The notes below the pieces were generated by a model. That model was not told the origin of the DNA. It worked only from the letters and a program-made list of their open reading frames with translations, and did no database searches. Below, piece by piece: positions 47,119-59,399 of a DNA stretch of 64,000 bases; position 1 is the stretch's first letter; each line of letters opens with the position of its first letter. This DNA comes from Coprinopsis marcescibilis (Eukaryota > Basidiomycota > Agaricomycetes > Agaricales > Psathyrellaceae), in the NCBI GenBank assembly GCA_004369085.1, contig ML210262.1, positions 1-64,000 of the forward strand. Direction: 5' to 3'. Position numbers and translations under genes: made by a program.

Positions 47119-50115
47119 CTTGGAGATTATCGAAGAGGTGGCGGTAGGAAGGGTGTGTGTGTGACGCCAGACCGAGATACTTGAGGCCACACATGTGCCT
47201 GAGGCCTGAGCAAGCAGTCAGGTCCCAGGCAGACGGTAGGTCGAAAAGGCAGTCCACGTCAACGAAACGGTAGGTTCACGTGTTTAGTCAGAACAAATTG
47301 TTGCTGAACTCGCACCACTGACAGAAAGGAAACAGTGCTGGGTCTTCCTACACGTTGCTTATGTTCTCTGCGAAAGATTTTGCTTGTTTTGGAACACTCG
47401 ACCTGACAAAGACGGACGCCGCATTTTGTTGGTGACGCCTCCTCGGATAACAAGGTACGAGCAACGTCGAAGCGTCCGTTGACACCGAAGGAGGCTTTGG
47501 AGCGAGGGAGAAGCAGAAACGAAAGAAGCGTAGGTGTTTGTATTTATTGCTAAATGTCGTTGCTCTTATCATTCTACTGCATTGCTATGGCTCGTGTCTG
47601 GACCCCGTTCTGGATGTCACTAGGCACAGAACTACTGGCCTGGGCGGTCGCCCATAACCCGCTTGCCTTCTTCTAATGGTCACACAACATCACATTCTAG
47701 TCAGAAGTGGGAATCATTTGGCCCAGATCTAAGCAAATGGTCGAGAATATGTCTCGACTCCCATGCTCACGGGTATCGTTTTGTACTTCTTTCTTTTATG
47801 TCTTCTTTGATATTAATGTCTTGCGGTTGATGTTAGGCACTTGCGGTTGATTTTAGGCACGTGTACAACATTTTTGCCTCGTTCCAAGTGTCATTACGCG
47901 GTCCTCTTCCGCAATGTTACTCCACAAGCGGATCGCTCATAGCGGAGGCGTCCTCAGTGCCACTTAGGAAGGCTAAGACTGATCAAGTGGTTCTCTGCCA
48001 AACTCGGATTTCGGCTAGGTCGTTGAAAGGAACCAGCGGTTGGGTCAAAACTTTGGGTAAGAAGCATCAGTTGATTCTCCGCTGCCCTCTCAACCAGTAA
48101 GGCAGGGCAAAACGAGTCAGAGGTGTAAACAGAGCAAATGTTTCATGACCCTTCGGCTTCGTCGGTGTGATTGGTCCGTCGGGTTACTTAGGGTTTTCTT
48201 ATAAAGTATAAAGTTTGTGAAAAGGGGGCGTGTACCTCGCCTGTGGGTCGCAGATCCTGTATACAGCGCTTTTGGAATGGAGAAATGGTAGGCGAGTAGA
48301 CAGATGGGAAGCAGTGGGTCGGACATTGGCTCCAGTCGCCAGGGAGCGGAATCAATTGTTACTGACGTACCTTTGTGAGAGCCAAATTCTGAGATTCTCC
48401 CGCATTTCCGATCCCTCTATCGAGCCTTTAATCTCACTTCTCTCGACCTATCGTCGTATGAATAGGTGGACATCTTCGCAGCCGGTTAACTCCCAATTAT
48501 TAGCGTTTTGGCACCCGGTGGCGTTGGCTCCTGCGTGCTTGGCAGCCTTATGCATAGATAAGATAAGATTAGGTTCTGGATATCTCCGACCCGTCCGGTG
48601 CGAAGTGCCGGAAAAACCTGACCAAATTTGCTTCTCTCTTCCCGTCATCATGGTCATCGCTGTCGCAGCTCGTTCTCATTTACCCTGTATGTCAGTGCGA
48701 CATCGGACTATGTCAGAACAATTCATCTGTTTTTTTCATCATTGACGTATCGCTCAATCTGGAGAATTTGCCTGGTGCGTATGAAGACGTTCTGAAACCC
48801 ACAGACCAAGTCAAAGACCCAGACCAAAAATGTTCATTTCAAAGATGGCGAACTGTGATTTGGCTCACCGATATTTATTGCATCTGTTGTCTTCGTCTTG
48901 AGGGTAATTGGGTTCCTCGGAGTCGAGCTCGAAACGTCACCACGGAGTTGAGCTCTGGCTTTCTTTCGCCTGGTCGTCGTGGTTTGGTGACAGATATTCA
49001 TCTTGGGGGCTCCTGTTTAATGTTGACTACTAACTGTAGATGGATACTTTGCAGATAAAATGATTTTGCCGTTTTTTTCCAAGCGCTAAACCACTACTGT
49101 GACATCAAGCCTCAAGGTCAGCGATATCTTCGCGGAAACCATGGCTGCTCTGCGAGGTCCAGGCCCACGAAGCTGAAGTAGGCTTGTATCAAATGGCAGT
49201 AGTGCTTCCAATCCTCATTTCAATCCAAGGCGAGACTTCAGAATCTCCGATCTACAACATCGACGCTCGAGCCAATCCTGTGCCAATTACCGAAAGTGTA
49301 TTCAACTTAGCCTGTCTGCGACCGCATTATTCTCAGGCGTGCAGCGCTAAATGCATCGTGCATGTGTGGACCAGGCAGCCTCAACTACCGGGGTGACGAC
49401 TATTTTCCACCTCGTCTCTCGGAATCGAGGCTTTCCTCTGACGTTACGTGGATCCGCAGGCGTATACAGGGGTTGTTCCGATGTGAGGTCTTAATTAGCT
49501 TGTTATTGAATGTTTCTCACCATGTAGCACATGTTGACAGGTTGGTACACAGGTTTACATACTAGGTCTTGACAAGGAGTATCTTGGCCACACTTCTTGG
49601 GAGTTAAAATGACAGATGGAACCATGGCACCCGAGCAGACATGTCTGCTCCTCCCTATTTCGTTCTACCAGGTGTCCTTTAATACTTAGGGATTGCGATA
49701 CGGGACCGCATCCGAAACGGAGCATCACCGTACTTTACCATAACAAAACATACAAAATGGAGTCTGGCGACACTTCACGGCAAATACATATCATCCCGCG
49801 GGTGTGATAGGGCCAGGTTCGCGCGGAAGCATTTCTTGAGCATTGTTCCAAGATTTGCCCAGCCGGTCTTTCCCTGCTTCACAAACTCCAAGCCGATCTG
49901 CTGCTCACAACGACGAAGGCTGTGAAATTGCGCTATCGATAATCGATCAACAGTCGTGGCACGCTAAACTACAAACCTTGACATTTGCGCTCCATCGCCG
50001 CACTCGATTCAGCTCTTTATCTCCAACAATCAACCTCGCTCGCTCCATATTGCTAGCGCCGACGTTTCTGCCTTTCTTCAGCTCCTCACAGACCTAATTC
50101 AAGAACACCATAATC
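47119..50115. other. Intergenic, about 3 kb without a recognised gene
   Basis: The longest ORF, 171 codons at 48230-48745 (plus), has no motif and looks like chance. A 20 bp direct repeat ('cttgcggttgatgttaggca' and a one-base variant) lies at about 47821-47861. The right end must hold the metacaspase promoter. Confidence 0.45.
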
Positions 50116-51919
50116 ATGTCTTTCGGAAAATTCTTCGGTATTAGGGATAAAGAACAAGAACCGCAGCAGTCGCATGAGTCGGATCCCCAGCAAGATTGGC
50201 AGTACTCGACCTGTACTGGGAATAAGAAAGCGGTTCTGGTGTGTCCTGTTGTAGCCCATCACCTCTAAACCTTGGATATCTTACGTGTATTCTTCCTTCT
50301 TAGGTTGGAGTCAACTACTTTGGACAAAGTGGAGAGCTATCTGGATGTGTGAACGATGTACAGAACATTTATCAGTTCTTGACTTGTGCGAACTCATTCC
50401 TCCTTTGCAAGCTCCTTAATTGATTGTCCGATCTTTTCGCAGCAAACTGGGGATACAGACAGGAGAATGTTGTCGTTCTGACAGACGACCAGCGCGATGC
50501 AAGAAGGCGACCAACTCGACAGAATATTGTTCGTAGCAAAGGAAGCTTTCCGCAATCGATGTACTAACTGATATATCTGCTGTGCCAGATCGACGCAGCG
50601 AACTGGCTGTCTTCGAATGCTGAGCCCAACGATGCACTTTTCTTCCATTGTGAGTGCTACGTCTCACATTTAATCATGCACGGGCTTGAATAAAGTCACC
50701 CCTAACAGTCTCTGGACACGGAACGCATTCCGAGGACACCGATGGAGATGAGCACGACGGTCGTGATGAAGGTAAAGCCCAACTCCTTTAAGAGTAACAC
50801 CCTAAGCTCAGCGCTCATCTCCAGCTATCTGTCCCGTGAGTCACCTCAAACCGAATCAGCTGGCTCAACACGCTGAACTAGTCAATTAGGTTGATTACGC
50901 GGAGGCGGGAACTATTGTCGATGATGTATGTCTAAATCAACCTCCGGCATGTTTCCACTGTCTGACCGCATCATGAATCGACTAAAATGTAGGATCTTCA
51001 CGACCTGCTCGTCAAGCCTTTGCCCGTCGGATGTCGCTTGACCGTGCTCTTTGACGTAAGTGCCCCTTCTGTAACGCATAAGCCTCAAATTGCCAAACTT
51101 GCTTGCAGTCTTGTCACTCGGGCTCCGCTCTCGACCTTCCTTACATGGTACGTACACGCCCTTCTCACCAACCCCAGCTCATAAAACAAGAAACGTATAG
51201 TACAGCACCGAAGGAAAGATCAAAGAGCCCAACCGCCTTGTCGACGCTGGACAGAACCTCATGTCTGTTGCCCAGTCATATAAAGCCGGCGATTTCTCTG
51301 GGATGTTCAAGTCCGCGAAGAACCTCATCGATGTCGCTAGTGGCCAAAACGACGGAGCCCATGAGGTTACAAAGGCCACAAGAACCAGTCAGGCCGACGT
51401 TGTACGTAGATTATTGTGCTTCTTGATTCCGGATGGCCTACTGACTGACTGTCGCTGTAGATCTTCCTGAGTGGCTGCAAGGATGAACAGACCAGTGCCG
51501 ATACCGTCGAGGGTGGCGAAGCGACTGGTGCTATGAGCTATGTACGTCGTCGCTTTATACCGGTCTGGGCTCTAGAATGACTTATTATCGCGCGTCTTGA
51601 AGGCTTTCATCTCCGTGCTCAGTACGTCCAGCCGCATTTCCATAACAAATATGGCCCCTCATGCAAGTGTTACTCGCAGGCGAAAACTCTCAGCTCAGTT
51701 ACAAACAGCTTCTTGTGAACGTGCGAGATATCTTGCAAAACAAGTACAGTCAGAAGCCTCAGGTAAGATATGATATAAACACCTCTTTAGTTTAGCTTAT
51801 TTCTCACTTCCTCCTAGCTCTCGGCGTCTCACCCGATCGTAAGTTCCTTCGTCTTTTACCTTAAAAAAATGCCGACTCAACCGATTTGATAGGATACCGA
51901 TCTCCTATTCATCTGTTAA
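50116..51919 (+). CDS. MCA1: Type I metacaspase
   Basis: A Ca-dependent cysteine protease of clan CD cleaving after Arg/Lys, linked in fungi to stress, proteostasis and cell death. Fifteen exons: 50116-50238, 50304-50385, 50443-50528, 50589-50649, 50709-50771, 50825-50835, 50890-50925, 50993-51055, 51109-51147, 51201-51401, 51461-51541, 51603-51621, 51680-51762, 51818-51838, 51893-51919; 331 residues. The catalytic dyad is present: H121 in 'FSGHGTHSEDTDGDE' and C177 in 'LFDSCHSGSALDLPY'. Family segments 'LVGVNYFGQSGELSGCVNDV', 'ENVVVLTDDQ' and the ending 'HPIDTDLLFIC' are also seen. The prodomain is only about 40 residues and mildly Gln-rich, much shorter than the Q/N-rich prodomain of yeast Mca1. 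Exon 6 is 11 nt. Confidence 0.95.
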
Positions 51920-52019
51920 ACTCTGTACCTCGATCGAGAGTCGGGTTATGTCACTCATCAAACGAAGAAGAAGAAACTGGAAACAACTGTATTTTTATTT
52001 CGAACGGAATCCGAATCCA

Positions 52020-53364
52020 TCAATTTATTGGTTTTTGCTTTCCTTTCGCTGGTTCCCTTATCACGGCTTTCGCTGCGAAAGTCTGATCATCTGGATGCAC
52101 ACTAAAAGTCCTTTTCCACAGTGGCTTTAGCTCGTCTGGAAGCTCCCATGCAAGCTCCTCGTTCCTCAACCACAACCTCAGCAAATGCCGTCTATTTAAG
52201 GTCTCAGTTTATCTGTGTAAGGAGGCGGATAACCTTGGAACGTACTTTTGTGTCTCGTCATCCCTGTACCCATCTCTCGCATGGAATACGCTGAGGTTAT
52301 TGATATACTGTATTCGCCCTTCTGGAAGTTCAGTCCCAGCGAATACTTCTCTCCGACGAAATGGAGTGCATCCAGAGCTTCGGCTTGTGCTTCCGTGATC
52401 GGTGGAACGTCACGGGAGCGAGGAAGACCCTGGAAGCCAGTAAAGTATCGTCGGGCGTATTGTATTATAATTCTGCTGTCTAGATAGTAAAGGAGCGGTC
52501 GTGAGGTGTATGGTGGGTCGAGTCCAAATCTAGGTTCGTTTGAGCTGAGGGCACCGAGCATGTATACGATGAATAATGCGGGGCTTACTCTTCAACATCC
52601 CATGGGTCTGACAGGGTCTTTACCAGATCCGGTCTCTTCTCTGCCAGCTCGTTGTACACACGCCAGCTGCTACTGATCCTCGAGACACCGCCTTCTTTGG
52701 CAGTATCTAATGCGAAGAGCGAAACAATGTCCACGCCCTGGTCTGTATGGAACACCTGTTTGTCGGTAGTATAAGCGGGGCTCCCGATCCTATCATCGCC
52801 GAAGCGGTGGCTGAGGTCAGTGATATGCGCAAGAACACCGCCATTCTTGTCCTGTAGTCCCCGAACGGGGGCTACGTAGGAGGAGACACCGGCATAGATA
52901 AGGATCACATCCTCGATTGGATATAAGGAAATTGGGATGGTGCGTAGAACAAAGAATCCTCGCCCTCCGTACAGCTCTTGGGCAAGATCCTGGAGCTTGG
53001 GTCCAAGAGTAGGCAGGGGAAACGTCTTTGGAGCTGCCAGTCCCGTTGGGAGCTTGAGGTCTGTCGCCGTCCGGTCGGCTCTATTTAACGTGGCTTAGAT
53101 AATGTACTTACTGTGAAAATGTCGAACTGCCAGGTCGATCTCTTGCAAATCCTCCTGGGTTAGGTTGTACACCCATTGCGACTCGTGGGTCCAGTCAGCC
53201 CCTTCCCAAGCAAGTGTTGATTTTATATTTGAAGGGAAGCCTGATGGTAAGGGAGTTTTGAGAAGCGATGGATCCTCTGCGAGCCTTTGTGCTGTCCTGG
53301 CCTCCCACTTTGCCCTGTCAGGGTGGTATAAAATGTCTGGTTGTCCCGCTGGTCCGCTGGTCAT
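52020..53364 (-). pseudogene. TauD/TfdA-like 2-oxoglutarate dioxygenase, frameshifted
   Basis: Member of the fungal clavaminate-synthase-like group. Exons 53364-53112, 53078-52589, 52529-52234 and 52176-52020 would encode about 398 residues. Iron ligands: H195 and D197 in 'QVFHTDQGVDIVSLFAL', and the distal His in 'NNLSVFHARDGYRDD'. Exon 3 is 296 nt where phase requires 297: the frame through 'LGLNFQKGE' stops matching near 52314, and the family sequence ('YINNLSVFHARDG') resumes one frame over, then splices properly to 'LWLRNEELAWELPDELKPLW'. So one base is missing near 52313-52315. Either a recent inactivating deletion or a sequencing error; the rest looks intact. Substrate unknown. Confidence 0.88.
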
Positions 53365-53849
53365 CGTGATCAGTTGCAGAAGGTGAAGATATGAAGACAA
53401 AAGTACAAATGACTTATGTGTTAGGTCGCCCTTTATATGTACGTGTGCGTGAGGCCATGGATGATGCAATTCTGGCAAACATGTACGAATTCGAATTCTT
53501 CTGGAAGAAGCCATGTGGTGCTAGAGTAGTTGTAGACACGTGCCTCAAACCATCCGTTAACTCACTTGTCAGGACTCAGCATCAAAGCCATTCTTTACAG
53601 ACCATACTGAGATTGCTATGAAGAGTTACTGACGGCCGTTGCCTTTAAAAAGAGACGCAGATAAAAAGCCAGTCGGCTTCGTCTGGTCTGATCCCGGCTA
53701 TATAGGGGTTACATTTAATCACGACGCGTCGCGGTGGTCTGCGGCCGCGTGACCCGGTTCAATCGCTCAGGATTCCCCTTCGGGGACTTTACGGTGATCA
53801 CAACCTCAAGAAACGTCAAAAGGGCGAGTTCACACATTACAGGTCAAGG
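53365..53849. promoter_or_regulatory. Divergent promoter region
   Basis: Lies between the divergent dioxygenase (-) and hydrolase (+) genes. A minus-strand TATAAA at 53432-53437 is about 70 bp upstream of the dioxygenase ATG. A plus-strand TATATAG at 53699-53705 lies about 150 bp upstream of the hydrolase ATG. CpG-rich palindromic sequence ('acgcgtcgcgg') follows near 53724-53734. Confidence 0.45.
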
Positions 53850-55205
53850 ATGTTAGAGAAAGTCGAGTACATCCCGGACCAGGCGCCTACCGCCAGCGAC
53901 AGCGATATTCCTCTCTTTCTTCGGAAATCGCCCTTACAGCTCATCAAGCAAGATGTTACGCTCGTTCTGCAAAAGCTTCCCTATCTTCTCTCGGTTTTCC
54001 TGCCGCAAAACCGCCTAGCTCCAAGTCGAGAATTTGCGCACATTCATCTTGTCCTGTGTCACGTCTTGCTCGGTATTGCGACGCTCATCGCTGTACTTGC
54101 TGGCGTGGTCATATCTCTTGCGGCCCCAGGGCTGTTGGGCCTCCTCTTCTGGGTAGTGTTCACGTTGGTGGTGGTCTGGGGTCCAGCATGTCTCTTTAAC
54201 GGTGACATTGATCTGTTGAGAGATGGAATAGTCAGGAGCGATGTTCCTGGGGTCGAGGAGAAGGAGGGAGAAGCTTGGGTCTTTATCAATGGGTGAGTCG
54301 TTCGAGCTTCTTGGCCTATACATCGCTCATATTTCGAAGTGTGATGGTTGGATCTACATTCTTGCGCGGTGAGTAACCTTTGATCTTTCCGCCATGCTAC
54401 GAGTTAAACCTGACTCATACTGAGCGAAATAGACAACGTCAATCTCCTTTCCAAGACCTTCCAGCGCCCAATCACAGGCATCCACAACCGTACATTTGGG
54501 TTCTTCTTTGACATTATCGAATGTCTAGTGCAACGAGATCTTTTCTACGCCACGCAAGATACCCGCATCGCCTACAACCACATCAAAAAAACCCTCCTTC
54601 GCCCCGACATACACAAAGTCGTACTCATGGCTCACTCCCAAGGCGCCATTATTGCCTCAAACATCCTCGACATTCTCTTCGCCGAACTCCACCACCCAGA
54701 AGTATTCAGCAAACTTGAAGTATACACATTTGGCTCCGCCGCAAACCACTTTTACAATCCTCCTGTCCGAAAGGGAGATTTCGATCAAGCTGGACCAGCC
54801 AAGAGACAGATTCAAGTCTTCGAGCACTACGTCAACGAGAAGGACTTCGTTGCGCAGATCGGTATACTGCGGTGCTTCCCGCCATCTAATGGAGAAGCGG
54901 TGGTATCTGATGCGCAGTACTATGGGAAGGTTTTCACAAGGCTGGGTGCCGGAGGCCATATGCTAAATGAGCACTACCTGTATAGCATGTTTGGCAAGGA
55001 GAGTGGTTTGGAGGATGATTCTCATCATGATCACGCTCACAGTCCGTTCCTTGACAGTGTTGTCTTTGAACGGGGCGTTAACGGCAGTGAGGACGACAAT
55101 ACGCAGTCACTCAAGACGGTAAAGGAATTGAGCAAACTTTGGCAGTACTTGGGTGGAAAGGAGCCGGTCGCTCGACGTTCTCTCATTGACATTTCCGAAG
55201 ACTAG
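53850..55205 (+). CDS. Membrane-associated alpha/beta-hydrolase-like protein
   Basis: Exons 53850-54292, 54340-54368 and 54433-55205 give 414 residues. Two adjacent hydrophobic segments (about residues 74-97 and 99-120) form a membrane hairpin. The second half holds a serine-hydrolase nucleophile elbow, 'VVLMAHSQGAIIASNIL', with S226 in A-H-S-Q-G, a lipase/esterase variant of G-x-S-x-G. 'LEVYTFGSAANHF' and 'HYVNEKDFVAQIG' are consistent with the strand and acid loop after the elbow, and a His is available in 'GGHMLNEHYL'. The C-terminal 60 residues are polar. Function (lipid or ester hydrolysis at a membrane) is inferred from the fold only. Confidence 0.78.
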
Positions 55206-55385
55206 TCAAAGTTGCACATGTTCTGATTACAGCAGCGTAATATATGCATTATTATCCCCCCCCTGTTTACTCGATCGATGTTTAAAACTCCACGGAGGCC
55301 GTCCGATTCCAAGGGACTCTGATATACAAGTGCTGAATATTGTGTAAAGAAAGCAGCAGTCCAAGGAGCATAAGTGTTCTATGCC

Positions 55386-56667
55386 CTACGTCATTGTGGT
55401 AGGTAACTTCTCCGTCGTTGAGTCAGCTTCAGACCTCGGCCGAGCTTGAGCAACCTCGACATCATTGGACATTAATGAGTCTTCCCCTTGAGGTCCATGA
55501 TTGAAGGCAAGCGAGCGGGAGAATGCTCCGGCGTCCGCAGACTTCGACGTGGCTGCCAAGGACCTTCCCATCGTTATCCTAAAGATAATTATCTGCGGTG
55601 ATATAGCCTGAAGTTCCAATAATGAGTCAAAGTCCCTGCTTCAGCTCTGAAGGCTAAGCTAAAGGTTCACTCACCAGCAAAGCATAATATAAGAGGGAAG
55701 TTGCACCAATTGTCGCCATCATAGCATTGCGGTCTCCGGAAAAGTTGACCATGCTTCTACTACTGAGGGTGACAGCAATTTGTATAATCCCAGCAATTGC
55801 AAGCGGGAGCGCCGATTCGACAAGGACGCGAACTGCTGTCGTGTACACGCTCAAGCGCTTCGCCGGTAACGACTTGGCAAGATGCCTGTGTGACGCCATA
55901 AGTCGGTAACATATAACTAGCGTAATGAGTATGTTGGTCACAACGCTCAGGATGTTCCGAGCGCTGTCAACTGAGTTTGATATGGCCGCGTATTCTACTC
56001 CCGGTCGCAGGATCAGAACACTGGCAGCGGAATATACTCAAGGCTTGAACAAGGTTGTTCGTCAGGGCTCAGTCGCAGCTCAGGTACTATGTTTATTACT
56101 CACCAATCGTAGACAAATAGGTAAGTGTCGGTAAGACGAGAAGCCACATCCAGGCTCCAGCTAGGATTAGATAACACCGGAACAGCTGCGAGTCTCAGAA
56201 TCAGTTGGAAGAACGCTGGTATTCGAAAGAGAATTGTACCAGAAGCCCGTCGCCGAGGATAAACAAAATAGTGAGGCAAGTAAAACTGAAGAATTCTCTC
56301 CAGTCTCGACTTGTTCCGCGGATGCGAAGATAGTCAAGACCATTCGATGCCTGTAGGAGCATGTCAAAGGGCTGCGTAACATCGACGCATGCACCAAGTG
56401 TGTAGACCAGGAAGATGAGACAGCCGACAAGGATGTAGCCTCCCCTCCCCTGCCTTCTTTCTTGAGAACTCTCGAAGTAGGTGATCACCGTGTAGAACGC
56501 CATGAAGCATTGGATCCCTAATTAAGCGCTCATTCGACGCAGGTAAATCTGACGTTAAAGATGAACGCACCTGCAGTGAAAATGGTAATAACATAATTGG
56601 AATAGAAGGTCTTTGCAAGAACGAGGCCGTATTCGTAACGCCAATCGTTAGCCGGATTTGACGCCAT
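55386..56667 (-). CDS. Multi-pass membrane protein, tandem copy 1
   Basis: Exons 56667-56571, 56517-56240, 56185-56104, 56036-55675 and 55607-55386 give 346 residues. About seven hydrophobic segments are visible, for example 'YVITIFTAGIQCFMAFYTVI', 'YILVGCLIFLVYTLGACVDV', 'FTCLTILFILGDGLL' and 'GAWMWLLVLPTLTYLSTIG', then two to three in exon 4, before a cytosol-like polar tail. Exons 2 and 3 have the same lengths (278 and 82 nt) as in copy 2, and the signature 'HLAKSLPAKRLSVYTTAVRV' is shared. Exon 4 uses an acceptor 7 nt later than in copy 2, which restores frame after a 4 nt length difference. Related proteins are common in Agaricomycetes as uncharacterised families; function unknown. Confidence 0.8.
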
Positions 56668-57431
56668 TACTCGAGAATGTGGTTTGAAAGAGATGAACTT
56701 GAATGGGGGGATTCTTGTTGCAGATGTCAGATTGTGATATCCTCTTTAAAAGGGGCCACAGAGCTAACATATGCATAGCTTATTCACCTAGCATCAGCGC
56801 CCAGCGTCATTCTTTGCTGAACAATAGTGTTATGTTGCGCAAGGGCAGATGACCCGGAGGTCGCCGCGATGGGCGCACTCGGAACTGTATTCATTGGTAC
56901 ATGCAAGGCCCAATGACACAATGTTTTGTCGATGATGATAGATAAAAGGTACCATTCTCAAGGAACACCCCCTTTGAGGAACTGAACCATTCCTAAAACG
57001 CAACGGATCTACTTAGGATCCTCAGTATATCAGCGCTGTGCACGGATCCGCTGTCGTGAGCCCTGTTTCAAGAATGTGATTGGCGGAAAGTAGCTCAGCC
57101 ATATATTCAGTCTGATATTTTTATACAATACTGGGAAACGGAAAATTTGAACTGTCTAGGAGGAGCGAAAGTTGTCCCTCTCATGGGTACCGGGATTGCC
57201 GAAGAAATCGGAATCAGGGAAAGCACGAATAATAGAAACACCACCCCGGCGCCACCTCAGCCTAAAGAAACAGGGAGAACTTGGAGTAGCTGTCAAACCA
57301 GGCTAAGAAGGGTCGGCAGCAGCTTGAGTAAAGTCTAAAAGAGAAAATAAATCTTTTAACAATCGATTGAATACGCACCAAGCTATGCACTCTACAACAA
57401 CGCTGTATCTAGAGTACTAGACTACAGATAA
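56668..57431. other. Spacer between tandem copies 1 and 2
   Basis: 5' flank of copy 1 and 3' flank of copy 2, both minus strand. A 63-codon plus-strand ORF (57147-57338) is without features. Confidence 0.55.
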
Positions 57432-58684
57432 TCAAGGTATAGCGGTGCCTTCGTGACCGTTCAAAAAGCTGCCAGGGACGTGCGACTCTTCCAACTCTGA
57501 CTCTGATTCGTGGTTAAACGCCAGCGGACGGGATATCACGACTGCATCGGTCGAATTCAATGTCCTTGTCCAAGATCGTCCAATCGTGACCCTAAATATA
57601 ATTATTTGTGGGGATATGGCCTGTAGGGTGATTTGACCGGAGTCTTTGTTAGTTGCGCTGGGAAAGTGTGTGACTCGGAGAGTTTAATACCAGCAAGGCG
57701 TAGTATACAAGCGAGGTAGCTCCCAGTGCTGCGACAGCCGCATTACGGTCCCCTTTATATTCGGCCCAGGGTGTACTGGCGAGAATGACAGCTCCCTGTA
57801 CAACTCCCGCAACGGATAAGGGCAGCGCAGACTCAATTAGAATGCGTACCGCAGTTGGGTATATGGCCAAGTGTTTGGCAGGTAGGGATTTTGCCAATTG
57901 TCTGTGTGTAGCCATTATTCGGGAAGCGATGATCGAGGTGAGAAGGACATTCGTTGCAACGTTAAGAAAACAACGGGCGCTTTCGACAGAGTTGGGTACT
58001 GGCTCCCGCTCGACTCGGGGCTTCGCGAGCAATACGGTGCGAAATATACTCAAGGCTTGAGAGCACCTTGTGTCAGTCGATGTTTTCGCCTTTTGCGATC
58101 ATTCGTCACACACTCACCAATAGTCGCAAAATAAGTGAGAACCGGAAGAAGAGCGAGCCATATCCAGCGTCCATAAAGCATTAGGATACAGCGATACACC
58201 TGTAAAAGTAACAGCACACATCAGTAAACGTGTAACTGTCGGTCGTAAACATTCCACAAACCAGAAGTCCGTCTCCTAGTGTGAACACGACAGAAAGGGC
58301 GGCGGTACTAAGTATTTCTCTCCAGTCCGTATGGGCAGTCATACGAGAGGTGTACTCGGCGCCGTTAGAGGTCTCAAGGAGGATATCAAAGGGGATAGAC
58401 ATATCCAGGGACGCCATGAGCGCGTAGAAAATGAATATCAAGCATCCAGTGACCATGTATCTCGCCCTTCCTTCTCTCGCGTGTAACGGGGTCTCGAGGA
58501 AAACGACCAAGCTATGCAAGGTCATGAAGAAAAGGATCCCTTGGGTATTCCTCAGCCCGAATCAGATTGGGTAAATGGTAGTGTACATACCTACGCTGAA
58601 AATGGTAACGATGTAGTTGGCAAAAATTGACTTTGCAAGCACCAGACCATATTCATGGCTGTCATTGGTGACGGCTGGAGACAT
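57432..58684 (-). CDS. Multi-pass membrane protein, tandem copy 2
   Basis: Exons 58684-58591, 58539-58262, 58199-58118, 58055-57691 and 57620-57432 give 335 residues, co-linear with copy 1. Matching segments: 'SIFANYIVTIFSVG', 'YMVTGCLIFIFYALMASLDM', 'LSVVFTLGDGLL', 'LYGRWIWLALLPVLTYFATI', 'QLAKSLPAKHLAIYPTAVRI', 'ISPQIIIFRVTIG'. The exon 4 acceptor is CTCAAG at 58057-58056. The C-terminal tail is acidic and Ser-rich and differs from copy 1, as expected if only the membrane part is constrained. Function unknown; the tandem array points to local duplication. Confidence 0.82.
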
Positions 58685-59399
58685 AACTAGCGAATTCTTT
58701 GCTGCTTGTGTCTCGTATGGTCGGGGAATGAAGGTTGGATCGTTTCTGGTACATGTCCTTGGTGCTTAAGACTCAAGAGAATGCATGCCTCATGCGAAGG
58801 CCTTTGGTCTACTCTGTTTAGTGGATCGCGGAGCCTCGTTCATCATACTTCCATTATATTGATATTGTGCAGTACGCAAGATCTGGTAGTAGTAAATGGA
58901 ACAGAGTAATTAGAAGAACAACTTAGTTTCCACCAAGGCTCCACTCACCAAATAGCGGCCATGTATATCGTTCTCAGTGGTTCATGAGCGTTGATAACAG
59001 GGACTCCAATGCATCTTGCACCGATATTTGGCGATGCTGGTGTGGTGGAAAGGACGGAGTTGAGATAGACCGTGGAGCGGGCAGTCGCGGGCAATCAAAC
59101 GAACCGTTCGCGAGGAAAGTGAAACAACCCAAGTGATCCGAGTCCGGCAAGTCGGAGACCTATGTGTCTGACTCTTAGATAAATCGATAATACCCTTTGC
59201 GGCTCTCAAATGAGCTGGTCCCCCTCCAAATTGTGCCAAGAACACACCTTGCTTCGAAAGCTGCGAAGGCAGTACTTATACATTTGATCAGGATATGCGG
59301 AGCCACGGGCAGTCTCGTTTGAGGTGTTTGGATCATCTACTGACAACAGGAAGTACACATACCATAGGACGGATATGAAGCAGGCTTAACCCTTCCAGT
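58685..59399. other. Spacer between copies 2 and 3, no clear gene
   Basis: Contains an 87-codon minus-strand ORF (58982-59245) not resembling the membrane family. It may be decayed 3' sequence of copy 3 or unrelated sequence. Confidence 0.4.

Noticed and set aside
48230..48745. 171-codon plus-strand ORF
   Set aside because: There is no family motif, composition is like chance ORFs, and no supporting splice or promoter signal was found.
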